Shown piece by piece: positions 51,928 to 61,809 of a stretch of 64,000 nucleotides of DNA (within the stretch, counting starts at the first letter, position 1; every line of letters begins with the position of its first letter). Source of the stretch: Chitinophagaceae bacterium (GTDB lineage: Bacteria; Bacteroidota; Bacteroidia; Chitinophagales; Chitinophagaceae); the NCBI GenBank assembly GCA_947488765.1, contig CANLAE010000004.1:87966-151965 (forward strand), in the 5' to 3' direction. Under the pieces are notes generated by a model that had not been told where the DNA came from, ran no database searches, and saw nothing but the letters and a program-made list of their open reading frames with translations. A program made the position numbers and the translations under genes.

Positions 51928-53295
51928 GTGAACACAATAAAAAATATCAAAAACATGTTTCAAATAGGTTCTCTAAATAATTTAATTTTAAAAAAATCAT
52001 TTTTAAAGGATGTTTTAATATTATTCACTGTTTTAATTTTCACATCCTGTTGTCTTTTTTTTGAAGTTTATTTAAATGCCTTTTTTTTAAAATATACATA
52101 TCTTTTTGTACTTTTTTTCTGTCTGATACAATTAGTTAGAAATTCTCTTAAAAGTAAAGTTTTGTTTATACTCTTAAGTTATATGCTACTTTATTTTATA
52201 AAACTTAAATCATACTTATTTAGTGATGTAATTATTTTTAATCCTAATTCTTTTGATGATATAAGGTTTACTTACAGAACAATTTTTTTATATGAGTTGT
52301 TCTTTTTCATTTTGTTTTTCTTTATTCGAATTGAACATTTTCGTTTTTTTAGTGAAAGATTAAAGTTGTATCCCAATCGACACATTTTTTTAGCATTAAT
52401 AGCGCTCTCCTTATTAATCACATTTTTTGTAAAAAACGGGAGTTATTTATTTTTGAGTAATAGTGATATAGCTTATGGTGAAAATAAAATAAAGACAAGT
52501 GGACTTATTGAATATACAATATTTATATTTTTTGTAGCTTTTATCTTTAAACCTAAAGGATATTTATTCAATATTATTTTTTATTTTGCTATTGTATATT
52601 ACAGTTTAAAAAATCTGTTATTAGGAGGTCGAATTGAAGTATTACAACTAGGGATATTATTGTTTATACTTGTTTTTGAAATAAAGTCAAAATGGAAAGT
52701 GTTGTTGACATTTTTAATTTTTGGTTACTATATCATGTCAATTTATGAAAATGTAAGATTAAACCCAATAAAACTAGCAACTTCATCATTTACTGAAACT
52801 CTATTAATTCCTTTTGAAGCAAATAAAGGCGAGTCCTTTATTTCTAATGAAGGTGAAGTTTTTAGTTCGACCAATAGACTTGTTTCGATGTCAGATAAGT
52901 CAATTCTTTCGATAGAAACCAGGGCATTTAGTTTTTTAGCCTTTTTAGCCTCTGTTATTTTACCTTATAATATTTTACCAAATTATGCTGTTCTTGACAC
53001 ATATTTACAAAATACCTATATTTCCTATGGTGGAGGTATGATCTTAGGGTACATGTATGTTTGGTTTGGTATAATTTCAATCATATTTGTACCTTATTTT
53101 ATTGGGGTATTTGTTAAATATTTGGGTGAGGCAAGCAGTCAATATACACTTTTCTATGGAGTACTCTTCTTAACTACTATGCCAAGATGGTTTGCCTATA
53201 ACCCAATTGTATTAATAAAGGCAAATTTATTTGGCTTTTTATTATATGTTATTTGTATAGCTATACACATAAAAATGTACAAAAAAAAGCATTGA
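51928..53295 (+). CDS. Wzy-like O-antigen polymerase / oligosaccharide repeat unit polymerase
   Basis: Polytopic membrane protein with large loop, between flippase and glycosyltransferase genes; GTG start. Confidence 0.65.
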   Translation: MNTIKNIKNMFQIGSLNNLILKKSFLKDVLILFTVLIFTSCCLFFEVYLNAFFLKYTYLFVLFFCLIQLVRNSLKSKVLFILLSYMLLYFIKLKSYLFSDVIIFNPNSFDDIRFTYRTIFLYELFFFILFFFIRIEHFRFFSERLKLYPNRHIFLALIALSLLITFFVKNGSYLFLSNSDIAYGENKIKTSGLIEYTIFIFFVAFIFKPKGYLFNIIFYFAIVYYSLKNLLLGGRIEVLQLGILLFILVFEIKSKWKVLLTFLIFGYYIMSIYENVRLNPIKLATSSFTETLLIPFEANKGESFISNEGEVFSSTNRLVSMSDKSILSIETRAFSFLAFLASVILPYNILPNYAVLDTYLQNTYISYGGGMILGYMYVWFGIISIIFVPYFIGVFVKYLGEASSQYTLFYGVLFLTTMPRWFAYNPIVLIKANLFGFLLYVICIAIHIKMYKKKH

Positions 53296-53306
53296 ATTAT
53301 AATTGA

Positions 53307-54419
53307 ATGAATAACAAAAAAAATATCATATTTTTTGCCTGCCAACTCCCACCCCCTGTCCATGGAATGAGCGCTGTTAATAAATGTGTATTGAATTTAC
53401 TGGAAATTGAGGCTCAACAAAATGAAAATATTCAAGTATTTAACACTTTTGGTACTGGAAATTCTATTAAAAAATTTATAATTAGGTTTTCTAAAGGGTT
53501 AAATATTGTTTATAAATTAGTACTTAATTTTAAGAATAGAAAGGTAACTACATACTATTTAGCTGTTTCTGGTGGCTTCGGAATAATTCATGAAATTATT
53601 CCCTGGATATTTGCTGGTTTTCTTACAAAAAAAAGAATCATACATCATCATAGTTTTAATTATTGCAATAACAAAAGTTATTTAATGAAAATTATGCAAC
53701 TTTTTAAAACGACTAATATTACTAATATATTTCTTTGTTTAAAGCACAAAGAATTATTCTTTAGAAATTATTTTATTAAGAATAGCTTGAATAAGTATTT
53801 AATTATACCTAATGATTTTATTTTAGAGTACAATGATTTTCCGGTTAAAGAAAAAAATCTTAATCCTTTTAAGAGAATTGTTATAGGCCATCTCTCTAAT
53901 TTGACTTCTGAAAAAGGGTTCTATACAATAATTGAAATTTTTGAAAAATTAAAAAATAATAAAAATATTATTTTTGAGATAGTAGGTCCTACAAATGATG
54001 ATAAAATTAATTTGCTGCTAAAACAATATTCGGATAGTTTCCCAGAACAGTTTTTTTATCTTGGTTCACTTTATGGTTCTCAGAAGCAAGCTTGGTTTAA
54101 TCAAATTGATCTATTTCTATTCCCTTCAAAATATAATAACGAGGCATACCCACTAGTTTTAATTGAGGCAATTCATGCAAATGCTGTTATCTTAACAACA
54201 CCAATTGGATGTTTATGTGAGATTAACCATTCATCTTTTATTTTCGAATACGAAGAATATGTAAATGAAGTTATTAAATTTATTAATAGATACTATGCTG
54301 ATAATTTATTCCAAATGAAATGTAATGATGAGTTGCATCAATTATATAATACAAGTAAACAAAAAGCTATAGATGCAAAAAGAGATTTACTAAAAGAGTT
54401 TTTTGATACCACGAAATAA
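53307..54419 (+). CDS. Glycosyltransferase family protein (GT4-like)
   Basis: N-terminal ACQLPPPVHGMSAVN; GHLSNLTSEKGFYTIIEIFEKL; FLFPSKYNNEAYPLVLIEAIHANAVILTTPIG. Confidence 0.9.
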   Translation: MNNKKNIIFFACQLPPPVHGMSAVNKCVLNLLEIEAQQNENIQVFNTFGTGNSIKKFIIRFSKGLNIVYKLVLNFKNRKVTTYYLAVSGGFGIIHEIIPWIFAGFLTKKRIIHHHSFNYCNNKSYLMKIMQLFKTTNITNIFLCLKHKELFFRNYFIKNSLNKYLIIPNDFILEYNDFPVKEKNLNPFKRIVIGHLSNLTSEKGFYTIIEIFEKLKNNKNIIFEIVGPTNDDKINLLLKQYSDSFPEQFFYLGSLYGSQKQAWFNQIDLFLFPSKYNNEAYPLVLIEAIHANAVILTTPIGCLCEINHSSFIFEYEEYVNEVIKFINRYYADNLFQMKCNDELHQLYNTSKQKAIDAKRDLLKEFFDTTK

Positions 54420-54442
54420 GTGTTTATTTTAATAACTATACA

Positions 54443-55123
54443 ATGCAGTTTAAATTTATAAAATTGATAATAAATATTTTAGTAGTTTTCATGCCATTCT
54501 TTTTGAAAAGGCTTGTACTAATAAAATTCTATCATTACAAAATTCACAAATCTTCAAAAATTGGATTTTCGTACATATTTCCTCTTTCATTAGAAATGAA
54601 AGAAGGTTCGTCAATTGGGCATTTTAGTGTAGCCATTAATCTAGAAAAATTAGTTCTTGGTGTTAATACTAAAGTAGGAAAATTTAATTGGATCACAGGG
54701 CATCTTAAAACTTCTCAAAATAAGTTCTTTAAGAATATAGAAAAATACTCTGCATTAATTATTGACGATGAGTCTGCTATTACTGATAGACATATTATTG
54801 ATTGTACAGCCACTATTCAAATTGGTAAGTTTTCAACAATTGCTGGATTTAGATCACAATTACTTACCCACAGTATTAATGTCTATACTTCCCAACAAGC
54901 AGCTTCTCCGATAATAATAGGCGATTATTGTTTTGTTGGAACAGGCTGCATAATTTTACCTGATGCATACTTGCCTGATAGATCAATTTTAGCTGCAGGT
55001 TCTGTATTAAATAAGAAACACTCTAATTCAGATTCCTTGTATGCAGGAGTCCCAGCTGAATTTAAAAAAAATATCTCTACCGAAGCAGAATATTTCAAGA
55101 GAAAGACGGGTGTTGTATACTAA
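54443..55123 (+). CDS. Hexapeptide-repeat acyl/acetyltransferase
   Basis: Left-handed beta-helix pattern; IIIGDYCFVGTGCIILPDAYLPDRSILAAGSVLNK. Confidence 0.85.
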   Translation: MQFKFIKLIINILVVFMPFFLKRLVLIKFYHYKIHKSSKIGFSYIFPLSLEMKEGSSIGHFSVAINLEKLVLGVNTKVGKFNWITGHLKTSQNKFFKNIEKYSALIIDDESAITDRHIIDCTATIQIGKFSTIAGFRSQLLTHSINVYTSQQAASPIIIGDYCFVGTGCIILPDAYLPDRSILAAGSVLNKKHSNSDSLYAGVPAEFKKNISTEAEYFKRKTGVVY

Positions 55124-55130
55124 AAATTAA

Positions 55131-55877
55131 TTGATTATGATTTATTGTTTAAAATTATTCACTGCTTTAAATGTTATTTTCAAATCTAAGAGATCTTTCT
55201 TTTCTTTTTTTAGAAGAGGAGCATCGATTGCATCAACTCAAATACTGCATAATATTAGCCTAAATGTTCCTGAAATTGCCACTATTTTTGATGTAGGTGC
55301 AAATCAGGGTCAGTTTGCAATAGCTTCAAATATTTATTATCCTAAAGCTACTATTTATTCTTTTGAACCAGTGCCTGACATATTTAGAAATTTAGAAAGG
55401 AATACAAAAAATATCAATAATATACATTGTATAAATTATGCCTTAGGTGCTACAGAAGGAGAAATTGATTTTTATAGTAATAATCATTCTCACGCTAGCT
55501 CTGCTTTAATAGTTTCTGATTTTCAAAAAGCTGTAATACCTGAAACTTTAAAGACTAAACAAATTAAAGTAGATGTTAATACTTTAGATAAAATAACTAC
55601 AACCCTCAATATTCAAAGTCCAATTTTACTTAAAATGGATGTACAGGGTTTTGAAAAAAAAGTATTAGAAGGTGGAATTAATTTTATTAACAAAGTCGAT
55701 TATTTATTATTTGAAGCATCGTTTATTTCAATGTATGATGGAGAGGCGCTATTTGAAGAAATGCATACAATTGTAAAAGACCTAGGTTTTGAATTAATTG
55801 CACCAACAGGGTTTTTACAATCAAAAAATCTACAGGTATTACAAATGGATATGTTATATAAAAAATCCAAAAAATAG
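55131..55877 (+). CDS. FkbM family methyltransferase
   Basis: IFDVGANQGQFAIASNIYYPKATIYSFEPVPDIFRNLERN..LLKMDVQGFEKKVLEGG. Confidence 0.93.
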   Translation: MIMIYCLKLFTALNVIFKSKRSFFSFFRRGASIASTQILHNISLNVPEIATIFDVGANQGQFAIASNIYYPKATIYSFEPVPDIFRNLERNTKNINNIHCINYALGATEGEIDFYSNNHSHASSALIVSDFQKAVIPETLKTKQIKVDVNTLDKITTTLNIQSPILLKMDVQGFEKKVLEGGINFINKVDYLLFEASFISMYDGEALFEEMHTIVKDLGFELIAPTGFLQSKNLQVLQMDMLYKKSKK

Positions 55878-55993
55878 TTCATTGTGATACTGTAATTTAT
55901 TATGTATTTAGGACAAGCTTTTATTAATTTTTAATTAAATATAAATTAACTAGTTCACATTAAAACCATCAAATTAAATTTTGTTAGATTGAT

Positions 55994-56001
55994 TACTTTT
56001 G
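55994..56001 (+). promoter_or_regulatory. Possible internal promoter -7 box in exopolysaccharide cluster
   Basis: TACTTTTG in a 170-bp gap before the WcaF-like gene; no good -33 element found. Confidence 0.35.
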
Positions 56002-56047
56002 AGTAGGATAAAAATTAATTATTTAAAATTATAGTTCGTAGAAAATT

Positions 56048-56602
56048 ATGAAATCCAGAGTTAGGCTAGATTTATTTAATAAACATTTTGAATTAGATAG
56101 AGAAAGTAGTTTCGTAAAAGAAATTACTTGGTACTTAGTAAAATCTTTTTTTTTTCTAACTCCATTTCCGTTTCCTAATTATTTTAAAAGCTTTTTGTTA
56201 AGACTTTTTGGTGCTAAAATTGGTAAAGGGTTAATTATTAAACCAAGGGTTAATATACATTTTCCTTGGAAACTAGAAATGGGAGATCATGTATGGATTG
56301 GCGAAGAAGTCTTTATTTTAAATTTTGAAAAAATATCAATAGGAAATAATGTTTGTATCTCACAACGTGCATTCTTGTGTGGAGGTAATCATAATTATAA
56401 AGTTAGTACAATGCCATATAAGAATGGGAAAATAATACTTCGGGATGGTTGTTGGGTAGGTGCTAATGTTTTTATTGCTCCGAATGTTGAAATAGGAATT
56501 GACACAGTTGTATCAGCTAGCAGTATGGTTAATAGAAACCTAGAATCAAACTCAATTTATGCAGGTAATCCTGCGATTTATATAAAGCAAAGATGGGAGT
56601 AA
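56048..56602 (+). CDS. WcaF-like putative colanic acid acetyltransferase
   Basis: IKPRVNIHFPWKLEMGDHVWIGEEVFILNFEKISIGNNVCISQRAFLCGGNHNYKVSTMPYK. Confidence 0.92.
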   Translation: MKSRVRLDLFNKHFELDRESSFVKEITWYLVKSFFFLTPFPFPNYFKSFLLRLFGAKIGKGLIIKPRVNIHFPWKLEMGDHVWIGEEVFILNFEKISIGNNVCISQRAFLCGGNHNYKVSTMPYKNGKIILRDGCWVGANVFIAPNVEIGIDTVVSASSMVNRNLESNSIYAGNPAIYIKQRWE

Positions 56603-56640
56603 TAAAAAAATATAAATTATGATAAATTAATCAATTGATA

Positions 56641-57213
56641 ATGCTTGAAAAATTAAAAAAATACTGGTGTTCGCTATCCTACAGAATTCAAAAATTTATT
56701 TTAGTAGCTATTTTTTTAGTGCTTAGCTGGAAGATTGTATACTACACTCTTTTAAAACCCCAAAGACTGCTTGATAAACCTCTAACATCACTTACAGCAA
56801 ATTTTACAATTAGTGGATATAATTTTTTTACAAGCGAAGGATTAACAAACTATCAAAACCTACCTTCTGATAATTTTACCCATTACTCTGAAATTATTTT
56901 AAAAAATAATCATAGAATTTTAAGTATTGCTGACCCTTGTAATGCATTAGAATTAATGGTTTTATATGTTGGTTTTTTATTTTGCTTATACACTAATTAT
57001 AAAAGAGTATTCTTTTTCAGCATTATTGGAATAATTGCCATTTTTATATTAAACATAATGCGTTGTTATGGAATGATTTGGATTGCAATGCACCAAGTTG
57101 GTTGGTTTCATATAGCACATCATTATGTATTTACTTTAGTTGTGTACTCCTTCATCTTTTTGTTATGGGTTTTATATACAAAATCATTTAATACCGCTAA
57201 CAATGAAGTATAG
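56641..57213 (+). CDS. Exosortase/archaeosortase family protein, probably the Bacteroidota XrtX-like type
   Basis: Polytopic; putative Cys-Arg-His triad in TM context: ADPCNALELMVLYVGFLF, LNIMRCYGMIWI, HIAHHYVFTLVVYSFIFLLWVLY. ATG at 56641 used rather than upstream track start. Confidence 0.85.
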   Translation: MLEKLKKYWCSLSYRIQKFILVAIFLVLSWKIVYYTLLKPQRLLDKPLTSLTANFTISGYNFFTSEGLTNYQNLPSDNFTHYSEIILKNNHRILSIADPCNALELMVLYVGFLFCLYTNYKRVFFFSIIGIIAIFILNIMRCYGMIWIAMHQVGWFHIAHHYVFTLVVYSFIFLLWVLYTKSFNTANNEV

Positions 57214-57589
57214 ATTTTGGATAGCTTTAATTTTAATTGTATTGTTTTCAGTAACAATGAATCAATTTTTTTTTGATACAAAGAAATATTTATCAGAAGA
57301 TAAATATTTTCGAAATTATTTAGAACTGCTGAGTGTTGCAATTACAGGTTTGCTAGGTTTAATTTATTTCTCCAAAGAAGCTAAAAACAATATAGGTTCC
57401 TTATGGAAATTAATATATATTATCGGGGGTAGTTTTTTATTAGTTACTACTTTAATAGATAATTATTTATTTCAATTTTCTAAAGGTGGACAGTATAGGT
57501 TTTATGCTATGAAATCAATTTTAATCGGACCTATTTTTTTTTTGATTTTGACTCTTTTAGAAAAATTGAATTTAAATAAAAGAAAATGA
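57203..57589 (+). CDS. Small exosortase-associated membrane protein
   Basis: 128 aa with several predicted TM segments; ATG at 57203 lies inside the exosortase ORF (11-bp overlap), suggesting translational coupling. Confidence 0.75.
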   Translation: MKYRFWIALILIVLFSVTMNQFFFDTKKYLSEDKYFRNYLELLSVAITGLLGLIYFSKEAKNNIGSLWKLIYIIGGSFLLVTTLIDNYLFQFSKGGQYRFYAMKSILIGPIFFLILTLLEKLNLNKRK

Positions 57590-57631
57590 TTTTTGGAGTT
57601 ATTTTGATTAAGCTTATTATATAAATTCAGA

Positions 57632-58894
57632 ATGAAAAGCAACAAGAAAAAAACTATCCTAATTTATGGTATAAATTATTATCCAGAATTAACAGGAATT
57701 GGTAAATATAACGCTGAACTTGCAACTTGGATTCAATCCAATACTAACATACAGGTTGTAGCATTAACTGCTTTTCCCTATTATCCTAATTGGAAAGTAT
57801 TTAAGGATTACAGAAATAGGTTTTATGTTAATAAAAATATTGAGGAAGTAACAGTTATTCGTTGCCCTATTTATGTTCCAAATAAACTATCAGGAATTAA
57901 TAGAATAGTTCATGATTTTTCTTTCTTATTTTCCTCATTTTGGGCATTGCTTTATTTGAGGATTTTTCATCAAAAATTTGATTATATTTTATCTGTCGCA
58001 CCTCCATTTTTAATAGGATTGAATTCAATATTTTACAAACTAACATCGTCTAAAACAAAAGTTATTTATCATGTACAAGATTTACAAATTGATGCTGCTG
58101 ATCAAATTGGAATGATAAAATCTGGTTTATTATTAAAAATCATGTATTCAGTTGAGAGATTTATTATTAAAAAGGTGGATGTTGTAACAACAATTTCAGA
58201 TGGAATGAAATTGAAACTATTACAAAAAGAACAAAGAAAAGTTACAATTTTTCCAAATTGGGTTGACAGTAAATTGGTTTTTCCTGTTCAATTTCCAAAA
58301 TACCCTTTACTAGAATATGAAGATAGGATGGAGAATAAAATAGTAATATTTTATTCAGGTGCAATGGGTGAGAAACAAGGACTAGAAATTCTTATAGATA
58401 TAGCATCAAATCTTCATAAAAATAATCACAAGGAATTTATTTTTATGTTGTGTGGAGAGGGTCCATATAAAGATATTTTATCAGAGAAAATAAAATCTCA
58501 AAATATTGAAAATATTATTTTTGCTGATTTGCAACCAATAAATAAGTTTAATTTGCTTTTAAATTATGCTCACATACATTTGGTACTGCAAAAGAAATCA
58601 GCAACTGATTTAGTTTTGCCATCAAAATTGACAAATATTTTGGCTGTTGGTGGTGTTTGTATTGTAACAGCAGAACCAAATACAACCCTGTATAACTTAA
58701 TTTTTGATAACAAAATTGGTTTTGTAGTGGAACCCGAAAATGCTGAAGCTATAGTAGATATTTTGTTGGATTTCAAAATAAGTAATAATTCAAATGTGCA
58801 AAACATTAAAAAAAATGCTATTGAATATGCAAAAACCCATTTAAATAAAGAAAGTATAATACCTTCCTTTATCGATTCTATTTTAGAAAATTAA
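57632..58894 (+). CDS. WcaI-like glycosyltransferase
   Basis: ILIYGINYYPELTGIGKYNAELATWI; VTAFPYYPNWK-like; YSGAMGEKQGLEILIDIA; LPSKLTNILAVGG. Confidence 0.93.
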   Translation: MKSNKKKTILIYGINYYPELTGIGKYNAELATWIQSNTNIQVVALTAFPYYPNWKVFKDYRNRFYVNKNIEEVTVIRCPIYVPNKLSGINRIVHDFSFLFSSFWALLYLRIFHQKFDYILSVAPPFLIGLNSIFYKLTSSKTKVIYHVQDLQIDAADQIGMIKSGLLLKIMYSVERFIIKKVDVVTTISDGMKLKLLQKEQRKVTIFPNWVDSKLVFPVQFPKYPLLEYEDRMENKIVIFYSGAMGEKQGLEILIDIASNLHKNNHKEFIFMLCGEGPYKDILSEKIKSQNIENIIFADLQPINKFNLLLNYAHIHLVLQKKSATDLVLPSKLTNILAVGGVCIVTAEPNTTLYNLIFDNKIGFVVEPENAEAIVDILLDFKISNNSNVQNIKKNAIEYAKTHLNKESIIPSFIDSILEN

Positions 58895-59053
58895 TTTTAC
58901 AATTATATTTAAAACTAAGATTCTTCACAATTTAAGAAATGAACTTTTAATGAGATGTTGAATAAAATAAAAACTATGCCCCATTTTTTTATCATATCCA
59001 TTCTTCTTCTGATTTTATTATTCTGTTAACAAATTCGTTTAATTTTTCTATCA

Positions 59054-60448
59054 ATGCAAACAAAAAATAATTATTTATTAAGGTTACTAATAGACATATT
59101 ATTTATAACGCTTTGTTTTTATATTTCTAAGAAAATATCTTATTTCTTTAATGTACAAGCTCCCATAAGAAATGGTTTTTTATTAGTGTACACAATCTTT
59201 TTTTGGTATTTTTCATCTCAGGCTACATTTTTATATAAACATTTTCTGACACGGACAATATCTGAAGAATTAATATTAGTAATTCAGACGATATTACTTC
59301 AATTTACTTTTTTAGTTTTTTCTTTTTTCTTCCTATCTCATAATCCCTTAGATGCTAAATGGTTTGCTATTACTTTTTTAATTATTGAATTGATTGTATT
59401 GACAGTTTTAAAATATGTCACAAGATTCTATCTAGGGAATTTAATAAATAAAAGCAGACATAAAAATAATTTGATTATTGTTGGAATAACAGAAAATAGT
59501 CAAATACTTGTTGAATATATCAATCAACACCCATCTTTGGGTTATAAAATAATCGGATTTGTCGATGATGTTTACCCTCACAATTTCAAGGATCAATATT
59601 TGGGGAATATTAAACAACTTGAATTAATACTACAAGAAAAAATAGTAAACGAAATAGTAATAGCGCTTTCAATTAATGATGTAGATAAGATTCAATCAGT
59701 TGTCAAAATTTCCCAGGATAATGGGAAACGTGTTATGCTTATACCTGATTATTATCTATATTCTTCTAAATTCTCTTTAATCAACTTAGGTTCATTACCC
59801 ATTATTACCTTGAATACCATTCCTCTTGACAGTGTAGAGCTTCGTTTTTTTAAAAGGGCATTTGATTTGATAATAACTTTATTTGTATTTGTATTTATAA
59901 TTAGTTGGCTTTTTCCGATTGTAGCTTTATTAATCAAATTGACTTCTGAAGGACCTGTTTTCTTTGTTCAAGAAAGATGGGGCATGAATAGTAATAAAAT
60001 ATTATGTTATAAGTTTAGGACGATGTATTATAAAGCAAATAATGAAATAGATACAAATGGTAATTTTAGGCCAACTGAAAAAAATGACAATAGAATTACC
60101 AAAATTGGTGCTTTTTTAAGAAAGCATAATTTAGATGAATTTCCTCAATTTTATAATGTTTTGAAAGGTGAAATGTCACTGATAGGACCAAGGCCGCATG
60201 CATCATTACAAAATATTGAAATGAAAAGTATAATAAATAATTACAATGTTAGACATTTTGTAAATCCTGGTATTACAGGATGGGCTCAGGTAAATGGTTA
60301 CAGAGGGGAAACTAAAACTATAGATTTAATGCAGAAAAGAGTCGATTATGATATTTGGTATATTGAAAATTGGAGCTTTTGGCTTGATTGTCAAATTATT
60401 TTGCAAACAGTCATTAACATGATAAAGGGTGATAAGAATGCTTATTAA
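59054..60448 (+). CDS. Undecaprenyl-phosphate sugar phosphotransferase (WcaJ/WbaP-like, polyprenyl-P initiating transferase)
   Basis: N-terminal TM bundle and CoA-binding-like domain; C-terminal FKRAFDLIITLFVFV..GPVFFVQERWGMNSNKILCYKFRTM..LDEFPQFYNVLKGEMSLIGPRPH. Confidence 0.95.
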   Translation: MQTKNNYLLRLLIDILFITLCFYISKKISYFFNVQAPIRNGFLLVYTIFFWYFSSQATFLYKHFLTRTISEELILVIQTILLQFTFLVFSFFFLSHNPLDAKWFAITFLIIELIVLTVLKYVTRFYLGNLINKSRHKNNLIIVGITENSQILVEYINQHPSLGYKIIGFVDDVYPHNFKDQYLGNIKQLELILQEKIVNEIVIALSINDVDKIQSVVKISQDNGKRVMLIPDYYLYSSKFSLINLGSLPIITLNTIPLDSVELRFFKRAFDLIITLFVFVFIISWLFPIVALLIKLTSEGPVFFVQERWGMNSNKILCYKFRTMYYKANNEIDTNGNFRPTEKNDNRITKIGAFLRKHNLDEFPQFYNVLKGEMSLIGPRPHASLQNIEMKSIINNYNVRHFVNPGITGWAQVNGYRGETKTIDLMQKRVDYDIWYIENWSFWLDCQIILQTVINMIKGDKNAY

Positions 60449-60477
60449 TTTTTTTTGAAATCGTAATTGTATTTTAA

Positions 60478-60912
60478 ATGATTATCAAAATTATCAATCA
60501 ATCATCCAATCCCAACCCAACCTATGCTACAATTGGCTCTTCAGGTATGGATATTCGTGCCAATCTTTCCAATCAAATTATACTTCAACCTTTAGAGAGA
60601 ATTTTAATACCTACCGGACTTTTTTTAGAAATCCCAAATGGATACGAAGCACAAATCAGACCACGTAGCGGTTTGGCTATTAAACAAGGCCTAACTTGCT
60701 TAAACACTCCAGGCACTATTGATGCCGACTATCGTGGCGAAATAAAAATTATCCTTATCAATCTTTCCAAAGAACAACAAACAATCCAACATGGAGACCG
60801 AATTGCACAAATGGTTTTTATGAAAATTGAACAGGTGCAATTAACAACTGTGGAAATTATTAACGAAACTACAAGAGGGGAAGGTGGCTTTGGTCACTCC
60901 GGAATCCAATAA
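60478..60912 (+). CDS. dut: dUTP diphosphatase
   Basis: [56 protein letters not shown]. Confidence 0.97.
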   Translation: MIIKIINQSSNPNPTYATIGSSGMDIRANLSNQIILQPLERILIPTGLFLEIPNGYEAQIRPRSGLAIKQGLTCLNTPGTIDADYRGEIKIILINLSKEQQTIQHGDRIAQMVFMKIEQVQLTTVEIINETTRGEGGFGHSGIQ

Positions 60913-60921
60913 ATTTGCGCA

Positions 60922-61749
60922 ATGAAAAATAGTGTAATCTTCCTCATATACTTTTCTGGTATTTTATTTTCATGCACCACTTACAAGAAAGTTCAAACTA
61001 TTCAAACTGCTATCAGCAAAAAAGATACAGCCCAGAAAGTAATTGTTAAAGAAACTCCAGCTGTAGATTCTGCTGTAATAGTAAAATCTATCATGGAAAA
61101 AGTGATGCAGCGCCGTATTGGATTTAATACATTTAATGCAAAAATTAAAATTGATTTTGAAAGTGCTTCTGATACTAAAAATTTTTCGGCGTATCTATAC
61201 ATGCAAAAAGACCAAGTTATTTACATGCGGTTGGTAGGAAGTTTTATGGGGATATCAAAAGAAGGATTTGCTGTTAAAATAACAAGAGATAGCGTAATTG
61301 TTGTGAACAAAATTGATAAGGTTGTTCAATACAGAAGTCTAGCATACTTGCAAGAAATTACGCAGATACCATTTGATTTCTATACCCTCCAAGATATGTT
61401 TATCGGCAATCCTATTTTTGTTGATAGTAATATTGTCTCTTATAAAAATGGAGAACAACTTTCTGTTTTAATGATAGGTAAAATATTCAAACACCTAGTA
61501 TCACTGGATAATGATAATTATACAGTGATACATAGTAAACTTGATGACGTAGATAATTTTAAAAATAGAACTTGCGATATCTCATTGGGCAACTACCAAA
61601 ATCTAAATGGAATTAATTTCCCAACATACAGAAAAATATCTGTTGCAGAAAAATCTAAATTAGATGTGTGGTTAACCTTTACGCAATTTGCTTTTAACGA
61701 GCCCTTAACCTATTTGTTTAATATTCCTAAAAATTATAAAAAGCAATAA
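60922..61749 (+). CDS. DUF4292 domain lipoprotein
   Basis: Lipobox GILFSCTTYK; FNTFNAKIKIDFESASDTKNFSAYLYMQKDQVIYMRL..SFMGISKEGFAVKITRDSVIV. Confidence 0.85.
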   Translation: MKNSVIFLIYFSGILFSCTTYKKVQTIQTAISKKDTAQKVIVKETPAVDSAVIVKSIMEKVMQRRIGFNTFNAKIKIDFESASDTKNFSAYLYMQKDQVIYMRLVGSFMGISKEGFAVKITRDSVIVVNKIDKVVQYRSLAYLQEITQIPFDFYTLQDMFIGNPIFVDSNIVSYKNGEQLSVLMIGKIFKHLVSLDNDNYTVIHSKLDDVDNFKNRTCDISLGNYQNLNGINFPTYRKISVAEKSKLDVWLTFTQFAFNEPLTYLFNIPKNYKKQ

Positions 61750-61809
61750 TTTTTTAGATCTTTTAAGTTATGTTTACCTCCATAGCTTTTTTATCAATAT
61801 TATTAGTGT

